From NCBI GenBank assembly GCA_017935505.1, contig JAGBHM010000024.1, positions 38,949-102,948 of the forward strand: 64,000 bases of DNA. The letters are read 5' to 3'. The DNA is from Bacteroidales bacterium. Lineage in GTDB: Bacteria; Bacteroidota; Bacteroidia; Bacteroidales; UBA932. Shown piece by piece: positions 8,612 through 17,087 of this stretch (its first letter is position 1; every line of letters starts with the position of its first letter). Below the pieces are notes generated by a model. The model made no database searches, was not told the origin of the DNA, and saw only the letters and a program-made list of their open reading frames with translations. The position numbers and the translations under genes are program-made.

Positions 8612-11122
8612 ATGGATATTTCGTACAATTGGTTAAAGGAGTATGTAGATTTCAATCTTGCACCGGCAGAGGTTGAGACAATTTTGAATTCTATCGGTTT
8701 GGAGGTAGAGGGAGTTGAGGTGAGGGAGGAGATTCCCGGTGGATTAGCTGGTGTTATCGTGGCAGAAGTGTTGGAGTGCAATGATCATCCAGATTCGGAC
8801 CATCTTCATGTAACAAAGGTAAATACAGGCGAAGGCGAACCTTTGCAGATTGTTTGTGGAGCGCCTAATGTAGCTGCAGGCCAGAAAGTTATGCTCGCAA
8901 CACTAAATACAAAACTTACTTATAGCGACGGTTCTGAGATAAAAATCAAGAAGTCGAAAATACGTGGAGTCGAGAGTTTTGGAATGTTGTGCGCTGAGGA
9001 TGAGCTGGGAATAGGCCATAACCATGAGGGAATTATGATTCTCGATCCTTCTGCAGTTCCTGGAACTCCGGCAAAAGATTATCTGAATCTTAAAACCGAT
9101 ACAGTATTTACAATAGGCCTTACTCCAAACAGAGTTGATGCCGCTTCACATATAGGTGTTGCCAGAGATTTGAGCGCCTATCTTTCACTGAATGGAAAAG
9201 GTGGAAAACTTACATATCCGAGTGTAGATGGCTTTAAACCAGGAGAGAAGAATGAGGGGGCCATACAGATAGAGGTGAAGGCAAAAGAGGCTGCTCCAAG
9301 ATATTCAGGCCTCACTATAAAGGGTGTGAAGGTTGGCGAGTCTCCAGATTGGCTGAAGGCAAAACTGCAGGCTGTGGGACAGCGTCCTATAAACCTTGTA
9401 GTGGATGTTACAAACTTCGTTCTGCAGGAGATGGGACAGCCTATGCATGCTTTTGATGCAGACAAAATTGAGGGCGGAAAGGTTGTAGTGGATTTCTGTG
9501 CAAAGGGTACAAAATTCACCACACTCGACGGAGTGGAGCGTGAACTGGATGACAAAGACCTCATGATATGCAATGTGAACAGACCTATGTGTATTGCCGG
9601 TGTCTTTGGAGGACTTGAGAGTGGCGTTACAACTGATACTGTAAATGTATTCCTTGAGAGCGCATACTTCAACCCTGTATATGTAAGGAAGACCTCAAAA
9701 AGACATATACTCAAGACTGATGCATCATTCAGATACGAGAGAGGTTGTGACCCTATGATCACAGTATATGCCATCAAACGTGCTGCAATGCTTATACAGG
9801 AGTATGGTGGCGGTGAGATAATAGGAGATATTGAGGATATAGTTTCAATACCTGTAGAGAAGAAGGTTGTAGAGCTGGATTATGCAAGAATGGAGAGACT
9901 TATCGGAAAGAAGATAGGAAATGATGTAATCAAAAATATTCTTGCATCACTTGAAATGGAGTTTGTAGAAGAGTCGGAGCAGGGTGTTACAGTGAAGGTT
10001 CCTACATACCGTGTTGATGTATACAGAGAGTGTGATGTTGTTGAAGATGTATTGAGAATCTACGGCTACAACAATGTTGAGCTGCCATCTACAGTAAAAG
10101 CTTCAATCAATACCACTCCAAAACCGGATCCTGAGAGGGTAAGGAGCCTTGCTTCTGAGTTCATGGCTGCAAACGGATTCATGGAGATGATGAACAACTC
10201 GCTTACCAAGAGCGATTATTATGCACATTTGAAAACCTATCCTCAGGAGAAATGTGCCATGATCCTCAATCCTTTGAGCTCTGATCTCAACTGCATGCGC
10301 CAGACACTTCTGCTCAACGGTCTTGAAGTTATAGCATATAATATAAACCGACAGATGCCTGATCTGAAACTCTTTGAGTATGGAAATGTATACTCTTTCG
10401 ATAAAGATTATGTGCAGCCGGAGAATATCAAGGAACCTGAATTCAATGTGAACGGTGCTCCTTTGCGCAAAAATGCAGAATTGAAGAAATACTCAGAGGA
10501 GCCACGCTTCTCAATATTCATTACAGGAAACGGCGTGCAGTCGTGGAGAAACCGTACAGCAAGCGGAAACTACTTCACATTGAAGGGATATGTTGAACTG
10601 ATGCTCAGAAAATTTGGAGTTGATGTGCAGAACCTTGAGTATGCCCTTGCTCCTGCAGACCTCTTCTCTGAAGGCCTTTCATACATGGCAAACGGAAAAG
10701 AGCTGGCTACAATGGGAACAATAGCTCCTGCAAGATTGAAACAGTTTGGCATAAAACAACCTGTATTTGCAGCTGAAATCAGATGGAATGTGCTCTTGAA
10801 ACTTATCAAAAAGAACAAAGTGCAGTATAAGGAGCTTCCTAAATATCCTGAGGTTAAGAGAGACCTTGCATTGCTTCTCAACAAGGATGTTTCATTTGCA
10901 GAGATCCGCAAAGCTGCATTTGCAGCTGAGAAGAAGTTGCTCAAGAGCGTAACTCTGTTTGATGTATATACAGGTGACAAGATTCCTGAGGGCAAGAAGC
11001 AGTATGCTGTAAGCTTTGTATTGCAGGATCTTGAGAAGACTCTTACCGACAAGGCAGTGGAGGCCATCATGGCAAAATTGCTCAAGACATTTGAGGATAA
11101 GTTTGGTGCAACATTGAGATAG
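8612..11122 (+). CDS. pheT: Phenylalanine--tRNA ligase beta subunit
   Basis: Beta chain of the heterotetrameric enzyme that charges tRNA-Phe; it supplies editing and tRNA contacts while the alpha chain (not in this window) is catalytic. The 836-residue protein contains the N-terminal tRNA-binding OB fold (about 40-155, with the VCGAPNV motif), the B3/B4 editing domain (about 210-400), the B5 domain, the catalytic-like core and a C-terminal ferredoxin-fold anticodon-binding domain starting near KYPEVKRDLALLL. Length is normal. It follows ftsY closely and ends at a strong hairpin. Confidence 0.96.
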   Translation: MDISYNWLKEYVDFNLAPAEVETILNSIGLEVEGVEVREEIPGGLAGVIVAEVLECNDHPDSDHLHVTKVNTGEGEPLQIVCGAPNVAAGQKVMLATLNTKLTYSDGSEIKIKKSKIRGVESFGMLCAEDELGIGHNHEGIMILDPSAVPGTPAKDYLNLKTDTVFTIGLTPNRVDAASHIGVARDLSAYLSLNGKGGKLTYPSVDGFKPGEKNEGAIQIEVKAKEAAPRYSGLTIKGVKVGESPDWLKAKLQAVGQRPINLVVDVTNFVLQEMGQPMHAFDADKIEGGKVVVDFCAKGTKFTTLDGVERELDDKDLMICNVNRPMCIAGVFGGLESGVTTDTVNVFLESAYFNPVYVRKTSKRHILKTDASFRYERGCDPMITVYAIKRAAMLIQEYGGGEIIGDIEDIVSIPVEKKVVELDYARMERLIGKKIGNDVIKNILASLEMEFVEESEQGVTVKVPTYRVDVYRECDVVEDVLRIYGYNNVELPSTVKASINTTPKPDPERVRSLASEFMAANGFMEMMNNSLTKSDYYAHLKTYPQEKCAMILNPLSSDLNCMRQTLLLNGLEVIAYNINRQMPDLKLFEYGNVYSFDKDYVQPENIKEPEFNVNGAPLRKNAELKKYSEEPRFSIFITGNGVQSWRNRTASGNYFTLKGYVELMLRKFGVDVQNLEYALAPADLFSEGLSYMANGKELATMGTIAPARLKQFGIKQPVFAAEIRWNVLLKLIKKNKVQYKELPKYPEVKRDLALLLNKDVSFAEIRKAAFAAEKKLLKSVTLFDVYTGDKIPEGKKQYAVSFVLQDLEKTLTDKAVEAIMAKLLKTFEDKFGATLR

Positions 11123-11157
11123 TTGCTTTTGAACTAACCTGCCATAAGTGTTGTTTA

Positions 11158-11193
11158 AATCCCGACAGTTGCAGAAGACTGTCGGGATTATTT
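11158..11193 (+). terminator. Hairpin terminator after pheT
   Basis: A perfect 12-bp stem (11158-11169 with 11178-11189) encloses an eight-base loop. The downstream tract is T-rich but not a pure T run, so termination may be partial and some transcripts could continue into the hydrolase gene. Confidence 0.8.
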
Positions 11194-11213
11194 ATTTAAA
11201 AATAGTGAAGAGT

Positions 11214-12293
11214 ATGAAAAAGCAACTATTGGCAGGAGTTCTGTTTGTGGCAGGTATGACTGTATCGTTCCATCTGCCGGCCTGTACAGGAATTGGTTTG
11301 AAGGCTAAAGATGGAGGCTATGTAATGGCAAGAACAATGGAGTGGGCAGGACCTTATGTCCCTTATGGATATGTTACAATTCCAAGAGGTGAGGAGATTG
11401 TCTCCTATACTCCGCAGGGACAGAACGGACTCCATTTCAAAGCTAAATATGGTGTTGCAGGCATTGCTCCGCAACAGAAGGAGTTTATTATTGAAGGCTT
11501 AAATGAGACAGGACTTTCGGCAGGATTGTTCTATTTCCCTAAATTTGGAAAATATGCCCAGTATAATGCGGCAGAGAATGGACGTACGCTGGCCGATCTG
11601 CAGTTTGTTTCATGGGTTTTGAGCCAGTTCTCCTCAATAGATCAGGTGAAAGAGGCTTTGGATGGAGTGACCGTTGTTTCAGTTTCGGTTGGCGGAGATT
11701 CATCTACAGTGCACTGGAGGATAGGCGAAAAGAGCGGCCGTCAGGTAGTTCTTGAATTTATAGATGGCAAAGCTGTATTTTACGAAAATCCGGTTGGCGT
11801 GCTTACAAACGGCCCTTCGTTCAATTGGCATCTGACCAATCTGAGCAATTATATAAATATATATCCGGGAGCTGCCAAGGATAATGAGTGGGGAGATTAT
11901 ATGCTTGCCCCTATAAGCGGCGGATCCGGTGCTTTGGGACTCCCTGGTGACATGACATCACCATCTCGATTTGTGAGGATAGCCTATTTTAAGGCAACTG
12001 CTCCGCAATTGGCAACCTCCTATAAAACAGTGATGCAGTGTTTCCACATACTCAATAATTTTGATATTCCGATAGGGGTGGAGCACCCTCTTGGAGAGGC
12101 TCCCGATGTGCCGAGTGCAACGCCATGCACCGCTGTAAGTGATCTGTCGGGTTTGAAATTATATTACAGGACAACCTATAACAGCAATATACGCTGCATC
12201 GATCTGGTTTCAATAGATTTCAGCAGCGTAAAGTATGAGTTCCATCCTCTTGATGCAAGGCTTGAACAGCCGGTTGAGATGGTTAAATTCTAA
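11214..12293 (+). CDS. Choloylglycine hydrolase/penicillin V acylase family protein (exported)
   Basis: Ntn-hydrolase family that includes bile salt hydrolases and penicillin V acylases, which cut a linear amide bond. The start at 11214 gives a signal peptide (residues 1-23) directly followed by the nucleophile Cys24 of the mature enzyme, the arrangement seen in secreted Bacteroides members. Other family positions are present: R40 in MARTMEW, EGLNETGLS, and the LTNGPSFNWHL asparagines. The usual aspartate after the arginine is replaced by Glu43, so bile-salt activity cannot be assumed; N-acyl amino acids, acyl-homoserine lactones or penicillin V are alternative substrates. Probably periplasmic. 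It follows pheT's terminator, and its stop overlaps the convergent deoC by four bases. Confidence 0.85.
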   Translation: MKKQLLAGVLFVAGMTVSFHLPACTGIGLKAKDGGYVMARTMEWAGPYVPYGYVTIPRGEEIVSYTPQGQNGLHFKAKYGVAGIAPQQKEFIIEGLNETGLSAGLFYFPKFGKYAQYNAAENGRTLADLQFVSWVLSQFSSIDQVKEALDGVTVVSVSVGGDSSTVHWRIGEKSGRQVVLEFIDGKAVFYENPVGVLTNGPSFNWHLTNLSNYINIYPGAAKDNEWGDYMLAPISGGSGALGLPGDMTSPSRFVRIAYFKATAPQLATSYKTVMQCFHILNNFDIPIGVEHPLGEAPDVPSATPCTAVSDLSGLKLYYRTTYNSNIRCIDLVSIDFSSVKYEFHPLDARLEQPVEMVKF

Positions 12294-13159
12294 TAATAGC
12301 TCACGGTTTTCTGTTCCAGCTCGCTGAGCAGGTTGTTTGCCAGACGGCTTGCTCCGAGGCGGAACAGCTCCTTGTTGAGCCACTCCTTGCCAAGGATTGT
12401 ATCAACTATGGCGTAATAACATAGAGCATCTTTTGCGGCCACCATACCGCCAGCAGGCTTGAAACCTATTTTCTTGCCTGTTTTTTTATAGTATGCATTT
12501 ATGCATTCACACATTACAATTGCAGCCATAGGTGTTGCGGCAGGCTCCTGCTTTCCAGTTGAAGTCTTTATGAAGTCGGCGCCGGCCTCCATTGCAAGAA
12601 ACGATGCTGCAGCAATGTTTTCAGGAGTGGCCAATGCACCTGTTTCGAGGATAACTTTAAGGTGCCTGTTGCCTACAACCGCCTTTATTCTTTTTATCTC
12701 ATCGGCCGCTTTCTGGTAATCTCCGGCAAGGAATGAATTGAGGGCCAATACAATATCAACCTCATCGGCTCCCTGCTCAATAGCCATTTTGCACTCAAGC
12801 TCCTTTACCTCTATAAAACTCTGTGCATTTGGAAAAACTGCAGCCACAACTGTAACATTCACATCAGGCGCAGTCAGCGACTCTTTTACATATTTGCCGA
12901 GGTTGGGATATATGCAGATTGAAGCCGGTGTAGGGTATTCGGGATATTGGCTCTTGAATTTGTTCACTTTTTGAGCAAGTGCCGAAACTTTCGAAGGAGT
13001 ATCGGAGCTGTTCAGTGTAGTGAGGTCCATAATCCCCAGACATGCTGAAAGGTTCTCCCGTGTATTCCAATTGTCGAGATTTGCATGTATTACCGACAAT
13101 TTTTTATCAATCTCCTCAATGTCCGGAGTGTATCCGAATCTGTCAAAATACTCTTTCAT
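12290..13159 (-). CDS. deoC: Deoxyribose-phosphate aldolase
   Basis: Cleaves 2-deoxyribose-5-phosphate to glyceraldehyde-3-phosphate and acetaldehyde in deoxynucleoside breakdown. The Schiff-base lysine is K198 in ADFIKTSTGK, and the conserved GADEVDIVL and FKPAGGM segments are present. At 289 residues it is of the longer form with an N-terminal helix segment. It is the last gene of a minus-strand operon after dtd (27-base gap). In several Bacteroidales a MazG-type pyrophosphohydrolase gene stands between dtd and deoC; none is here. Confidence 0.95.
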   Translation of the reverse strand: MKEYFDRFGYTPDIEEIDKKLSVIHANLDNWNTRENLSACLGIMDLTTLNSSDTPSKVSALAQKVNKFKSQYPEYPTPASICIYPNLGKYVKESLTAPDVNVTVVAAVFPNAQSFIEVKELECKMAIEQGADEVDIVLALNSFLAGDYQKAADEIKRIKAVVGNRHLKVILETGALATPENIAAASFLAMEAGADFIKTSTGKQEPAATPMAAIVMCECINAYYKKTGKKIGFKPAGGMVAAKDALCYYAIVDTILGKEWLNKELFRLGASRLANNLLSELEQKTVSYY

Positions 13160-13186
13160 AATCAGTTACTGTATTATATTTTCTTG

Positions 13187-13639
13187 TTACTCTTTTCTTT
13201 TTGAATCTATCAGTATTGTCACCGGGCCGTCGTTTATGAGTGAAACCTTCATGTCGGCACCAAATACACCGGTCTCAATCTTTTTGCCCATAGCCTCCTG
13301 AAGGCTCTTTATGAATGCTTCATACAAAGGAACTGATATCTCAGGTTTTGCAGCCTTTATATATGAAGGCCTGTTGCCTTTTGCTGTAAGTGCATGCAGG
13401 GTAAACTGGCTTATCAGCAGAATATCACCGCCTGCATCCAATATTGAGCGGTTCATTACTCCGTCCTCATCATCAAAGATGCGGAGGTTTACAATCTTCT
13501 TTGTGAGCCATGCAATATCTTCGGCGCCGTCGGCCTCCTCTATTCCAACAAGAATCATCAGACCATTCCCGATCTCTCCGGCAATATTGCCCTCTATTTT
13601 TACATTTGCTTCTGTAACACGTTGTATGACAACTCGCAT
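13187..13639 (-). CDS. dtd: D-aminoacyl-tRNA deacylase
   Basis: Removes D-amino acids wrongly attached to tRNA. The 150-residue protein shows the two family motifs, SQFTL (about residues 77-81) and NDGPVTI near the C-terminus, which carries the Gly-cis-Pro of the chiral proofreading site. It begins MRVVIQRVTEA, typical of the family. It lies 19 bases after the radical SAM gene and 27 bases before deoC in the same operon. Confidence 0.95.
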   Translation of the reverse strand: MRVVIQRVTEANVKIEGNIAGEIGNGLMILVGIEEADGAEDIAWLTKKIVNLRIFDDEDGVMNRSILDAGGDILLISQFTLHALTAKGNRPSYIKAAKPEISVPLYEAFIKSLQEAMGKKIETGVFGADMKVSLINDGPVTILIDSKRKE

Positions 13640-13658
13640 AATCGTTCCAGTTTGTGTT

Positions 13659-14435
13659 TTACCCTTTTATTTGAATATTGAATCCCTCATCAAGTAGAGG
13701 CTGAGCAATCTCCTTCATCTGCTCAACTGTAACTTTCTGCAGGTTTTGTGCAGGGGTTTCACGGTCGATGGTATACATCATTATCTCACGTGGTTTGAGC
13801 TCTCTTACAAGCTCTCTCCATGCTTGGCAATGTTCAGGATTGATACAGTCAATTATCTTGCCGTCGACCTCACCTTTAAGGAACATGGTCTGCAGTATGA
13901 AGTTATTGTTGAAGAGTTTGATGTTCTCTATGGCATCCTTGAGCGAGTATGCGGCATTAGGACGGTCAATCAGCTTCACCATCTCTTCGAGCGGTGAGTC
14001 TATTTTAAGGATAGGGTTGTCTATCTTCATCAGAGCTCTCCTTACCCTCTCCTTGCCCAACTGTGAGGCATTTGTTAGTACGGAAACCTTTGCGTTAGGG
14101 AAGATCTCCTCCCTCAATTTTAAAGTAAAATCTATTATAAGGTCAAAATCAGGATGAAGTGTGGGTTCACCATTGCCTGAGAATGTGATGGTATCGATAG
14201 GGGTACCATCCTCCTTGCACTCTCTCAGTTTACTCTCCAGTGCTGCATACACATCCTCTTTTGAAGGGAGTACGGTATCATTTTTTCCATCCTTGTTCCA
14301 TCCGCATTCGCAATATATACAGTCGAAGCTGCACCATTTGCCGAATTTTGGCAGAAGGTTCACTCCCAGGGAATTTCCCAGTCTGCGGCTCTTAATTGGA
14401 CCAAAAACTATATGGTTGAACAGAATTGTAGACAT
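13659..14435 (-). CDS. Radical SAM protein, COG0731-like
   Basis: A 258-residue radical S-adenosylmethionine enzyme. Cys35, Cys39 and Cys42 form the CxxxCxxC [4Fe-4S] motif in CSFDCIYC. The N-terminal FGPIKSRRLGNSLGVNLLP is characteristic of the COG0731 group, whose archaeal relatives include the tRNA-wyosine synthase TYW1; bacterial members are mostly uncharacterised. SGNGEPTLHP gives the SAM-binding GGE-like motif. It has no extra C-terminal cysteine-rich domain. It lies 19 bases upstream of dtd, hinting at a tRNA-related role, but that rests on context only. Confidence 0.82.
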   Translation of the reverse strand: MSTILFNHIVFGPIKSRRLGNSLGVNLLPKFGKWCSFDCIYCECGWNKDGKNDTVLPSKEDVYAALESKLRECKEDGTPIDTITFSGNGEPTLHPDFDLIIDFTLKLREEIFPNAKVSVLTNASQLGKERVRRALMKIDNPILKIDSPLEEMVKLIDRPNAAYSLKDAIENIKLFNNNFILQTMFLKGEVDGKIIDCINPEHCQAWRELVRELKPREIMMYTIDRETPAQNLQKVTVEQMKEIAQPLLDEGFNIQIKG

Positions 14436-14452
14436 CTCTTTCTCTTTTTTTG

Positions 14453-15640
14453 TTATACAAGTCTCTTTGAACGGCTCTTTTCAGTAAGTTGGAACTTCTC
14501 CCAATCAATATTGTCTATCAAAACAATGCCAGGTCTCTTGCCAACTTCAAAACTGCCAAGTTCATTTTCAAAACCGATGGCCTTTGCTCCGTTCAGGCAG
14601 GCCCATGTGAGAATTTCATCAAGCCCGATATGCGGAAAATGTTTGTGCAGACACTTTATCTCCTCCACAATGGAGAGGATATGGTTGCTCGACAGGCTGT
14701 CGGTTCCCAGACATATTGCCAAATTGTTTTTCCTCATCAAATCGAGAGGTGGCAGTTGCCTGTGGATGAAAATATTTGAAAGCGGACAAATTGTCCAGAA
14801 CGGCTCTGCCAAATTTTCAAGTGCCGCATCAATGCTCTTCTGGTTTGTTGCAACATTGTGCACGAGCATTATTCTTCCCTGTACCGGTTTTGATGAGAAG
14901 GATAGAAGTCTCTCGATGAAATAGAGCAGGGCAGGCTCTCCGGTAACCGGAGGAGTTGGCAGGTTTCTTCCCTTATAGTTGTCTGCCAAAGCTCCTGTGC
15001 CTGAGATAATGAGATCTTCCTCTTCCTGGCTCTCCTGACTGTGGTACGACAGAAAACCGCTTTTAAGTCCTTCCTGGGCCGCGCGGGCAAGAAGCAGAGG
15101 GCTCATTGTGTAGCATGAATGCGGAGTTATGGCGGCATTTATGCCATATTCTGCAGTCTTCTTCTCGAGCTCCTTTCCGCTCTCTATCACCTCTTCTGCC
15201 TCTTCTGGAAGGGTTCCGAACAGCTCTATGAACGATCTTGTCTTGAGCGGCGATTTGGACTTTATGTCAAAGCTCTCGTCACAGTTGCTTATATCGCCCA
15301 TTGCGCTTACACCCTGGCTGTACAGCTGATCAAACTGCTCCTCAAGAGCCTTTATGCGTTCCGGCTTCTCTGCAGAAGAGCGCAGCTCATTTATCTGGTT
15401 GATGAATCCACTCATGCCGGTTGCCTCTTTGAACAATCCCTTCAGGTGCGATAGCTCAATATGGCAGTGGGCATTTGTAAAGCCAGGGCAGAGGATTCCG
15501 TTATAAAATTCGGTATCCTGGCACTCGCCGTCGAGCTGGCCTATTTCTGTTACTGTGCCGTTATCATCAACAACCACATAGCCGTTCTTTATAGGTTTTG
15601 ATGCAATAGGAAATATATAATTTGCTGCTATCTTTCTCAT
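14453..15640 (-). CDS. Amidohydrolase family protein (chlorohydrolase/deaminase-like)
   Basis: A 395-residue metal-dependent hydrolase of the cytosine deaminase/TrzA-like type. The N-terminal beta sandwich leads to the metal motif H58-x-H60 in TNAHCHIELSH; later come a histidine in ITPHSCYTM, one in MLVHN, and the metal aspartate in LGTDSLSSN. A closing beta-sandwich segment FEVGKRPGIVLID is present. Substrate is unknown; aminodeoxyfutalosine-deaminase-like or guanine-deaminase-like activity is possible. Its start overlaps the end of the DUF4296 gene by four bases, indicating translational coupling, and the radical SAM gene follows after 17 bases. Confidence 0.82.
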   Translation of the reverse strand: MRKIAANYIFPIASKPIKNGYVVVDDNGTVTEIGQLDGECQDTEFYNGILCPGFTNAHCHIELSHLKGLFKEATGMSGFINQINELRSSAEKPERIKALEEQFDQLYSQGVSAMGDISNCDESFDIKSKSPLKTRSFIELFGTLPEEAEEVIESGKELEKKTAEYGINAAITPHSCYTMSPLLLARAAQEGLKSGFLSYHSQESQEEEDLIISGTGALADNYKGRNLPTPPVTGEPALLYFIERLLSFSSKPVQGRIMLVHNVATNQKSIDAALENLAEPFWTICPLSNIFIHRQLPPLDLMRKNNLAICLGTDSLSSNHILSIVEEIKCLHKHFPHIGLDEILTWACLNGAKAIGFENELGSFEVGKRPGIVLIDNIDWEKFQLTEKSRSKRLV

Positions 15641-16407
15641 TTTGTTCTTTTTTTCAATCTTTCTTCCTCCATTTTCTTGGAAATCTCATATTTGGCCATA
15701 TCCGGCTTTGCCTTTCTCATCTCCTGTATCCTTTTTCTCGCCTTCTGTTGGGGAGTATAATCTTTTTCCAGTAGCCTTTGTCGCTCAATTCTTTCGGTAT
15801 AAATCAGATAATCACGCTGCAGTATAGGATAGAGTGAGTCTGCCGGAGAGTTGCCGGTATTGGCCATAATAGTGTTTTCCCACCATATTGCATTTGCAGG
15901 AGTGTCAAAAGCAACACTGTCGGTAGGATTCCACTCCTCTTTTGCCTCTGTATCCGACAACCATTTGAAGTTCCTCAGGTAAGGTTCTTTCCAGAGCTGG
16001 TTCACATGTTTGGCCATTATGCTGTCTTCTGCCCACCATCTCTCTCGGGTTACAGGATTCCTTCTGAGCTGCTCATTGAGCTCATCCCTCTGTTTGATAA
16101 TGGATTTTCTAGCCCTTACATGTATCTTTTTTAGGGCATCACCCTTTTGGAGATAGTGCTCCACAGAGTTGCGGTAATCGTTGAATGTATATCCATGCCT
16201 CATCACTACAGCCTCATACAGCAGTAATGTATCCATCTGGGCCCTGAATTCGGGATGTTCCTCAATATATTGGTCTGCAAGGTACATCTCTCCTATAATG
16301 CCGGCCATCGTTTTCTGCGGTATAATTGTCTTCCCATTTGAACATGAGGAGAGCAAAAATATTACTGCTGCAGCGGTAATGTGAAAAATATGGGACAAGT
16401 GTTGCAT
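15637..16407 (-). CDS. DUF4296 family lipoprotein
   Basis: A 256-residue protein with a lipoprotein signal ending in LLSSC (Cys22). The mature part starts with the DUF4296 domain: KTMAGIIGEMYLADQYIEEHPEF, then a helical region. The C-terminal half is highly charged, ends in arginine/lysine/glutamate-rich helices, and probably forms a coiled coil. The +2/+3 residues after the cysteine (Ser-Asn) do not clearly settle which membrane it is sorted to. Function unknown. It is the first gene of the operon with the amidohydrolase (four-base overlap) and has its own -7 box at 16429-16436. Confidence 0.83.
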   Translation of the reverse strand: MQHLSHIFHITAAAVIFLLSSCSNGKTIIPQKTMAGIIGEMYLADQYIEEHPEFRAQMDTLLLYEAVVMRHGYTFNDYRNSVEHYLQKGDALKKIHVRARKSIIKQRDELNEQLRRNPVTRERWWAEDSIMAKHVNQLWKEPYLRNFKWLSDTEAKEEWNPTDSVAFDTPANAIWWENTIMANTGNSPADSLYPILQRDYLIYTERIERQRLLEKDYTPQQKARKRIQEMRKAKPDMAKYEISKKMEEERLKKRTK

Positions 16408-16428
16408 ATAACCTCTCTATATAAACTG

Positions 16429-16436
16429 CAAAGTTA
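16429..16436 (-). promoter_or_regulatory. -7 element for the DUF4296-amidohydrolase-radical SAM-dtd-deoC operon
   Basis: Reads TAACTTTG on the minus strand, an exact TAnnTTTG match, 22 bases upstream of the first ATG. No good -33 element is visible. Confidence 0.55.
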
Positions 16437-16447
16437 AATTTTATTAT

Positions 16448-16455
16448 TATTTTTG
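16448..16455 (+). promoter_or_regulatory. -7 element for the deacetylase-purD operon
   Basis: TATTTTTG matches TAnnTTTG exactly, 20 bases before the deacetylase ATG. It stands back to back with the divergent promoter at 16429-16436. Confidence 0.5.
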
Positions 16456-16474
16456 CCAATTCAAACTATGTAAA

Positions 16475-17086
16475 ATGAAGATCAGACCACCCAAATTCAT
16501 TAAAAAACTTTTCCCTACATTCATCTGGAATTTCCCTGATGAAAAAGAGGGAATCTTCCTGACATTTGACGATGGACCAAGACCTGAGGTAACTCCGTGG
16601 TTGCTTGATCTTCTCGACAAATATGATGCAAAGGCTACATTCTTCTGCATAGGAAAGAATGTGGAGATGTTTCCTGAACTTTTTGAGGAGGTGAAAAGGA
16701 GAGGACATGCCGTTGGAAACCACTCATACAGTCATGTGAAAGGGTGGGGCATGCCTACAGGCGATTATGTGAGGGATATCGATATTGCGGGGGATATGAT
16801 AAAATCCAACCTCTTCCGCCCTCCATATGCCAGAATCGGCCCCAACCAGGCAAGGGTGCTGAATGAGAGGTACCACGCAATCATGTGGAATATATTGAGC
16901 CGAGACTATAACAGGGCACTCTCGGGGCAGGCATGTGCAAATAATGTGATTCCCCATATTGAGGCGGGTGATATAATAGTGTTCCACGACTCGATAAAAT
17001 GTGCACCAAACTTGTTTGAAGCGCTTCCTCTGGTGCTGGAAGCAATAAAGAATAAAGGACTTATCTGTAAAAGAATAGAATTATAA
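16475..17086 (+). CDS. Polysaccharide deacetylase family protein (NodB fold)
   Basis: A 203-residue metal-dependent deacetylase of carbohydrate esterase family 4 type. It shows motif 1 TFDDGP (D32, D33), motif 2 with H83 and H87 in NHSYSH, the RPPYAR motif 3 and a late FHDS. The domain is complete but minimal. There is no signal peptide: residues 1-20 are basic and aromatic (KIRPPKFIKKLFPTFIW), so the protein may be cytoplasmic or attached peripherally to the membrane. Substrate unknown; a lipid- or nucleotide-linked sugar would suit a cytoplasmic site. purD starts two bases after its stop. Confidence 0.87.
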   Translation: MKIRPPKFIKKLFPTFIWNFPDEKEGIFLTFDDGPRPEVTPWLLDLLDKYDAKATFFCIGKNVEMFPELFEEVKRRGHAVGNHSYSHVKGWGMPTGDYVRDIDIAGDMIKSNLFRPPYARIGPNQARVLNERYHAIMWNILSRDYNRALSGQACANNVIPHIEAGDIIVFHDSIKCAPNLFEALPLVLEAIKNKGLICKRIEL

Positions 17087-17087
17087 T

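Noticed and set aside
11158..11189. Riboswitch or attenuator controlling the Ntn-hydrolase gene
   Set aside because: It is a simple hairpin with no conserved aptamer-like elements; a pheT terminator explains it.
14453..15640. Naming the amidohydrolase as aminodeoxyfutalosine deaminase
   Set aside because: The family motifs fit many deaminases, and no other futalosine-pathway gene is in the window.
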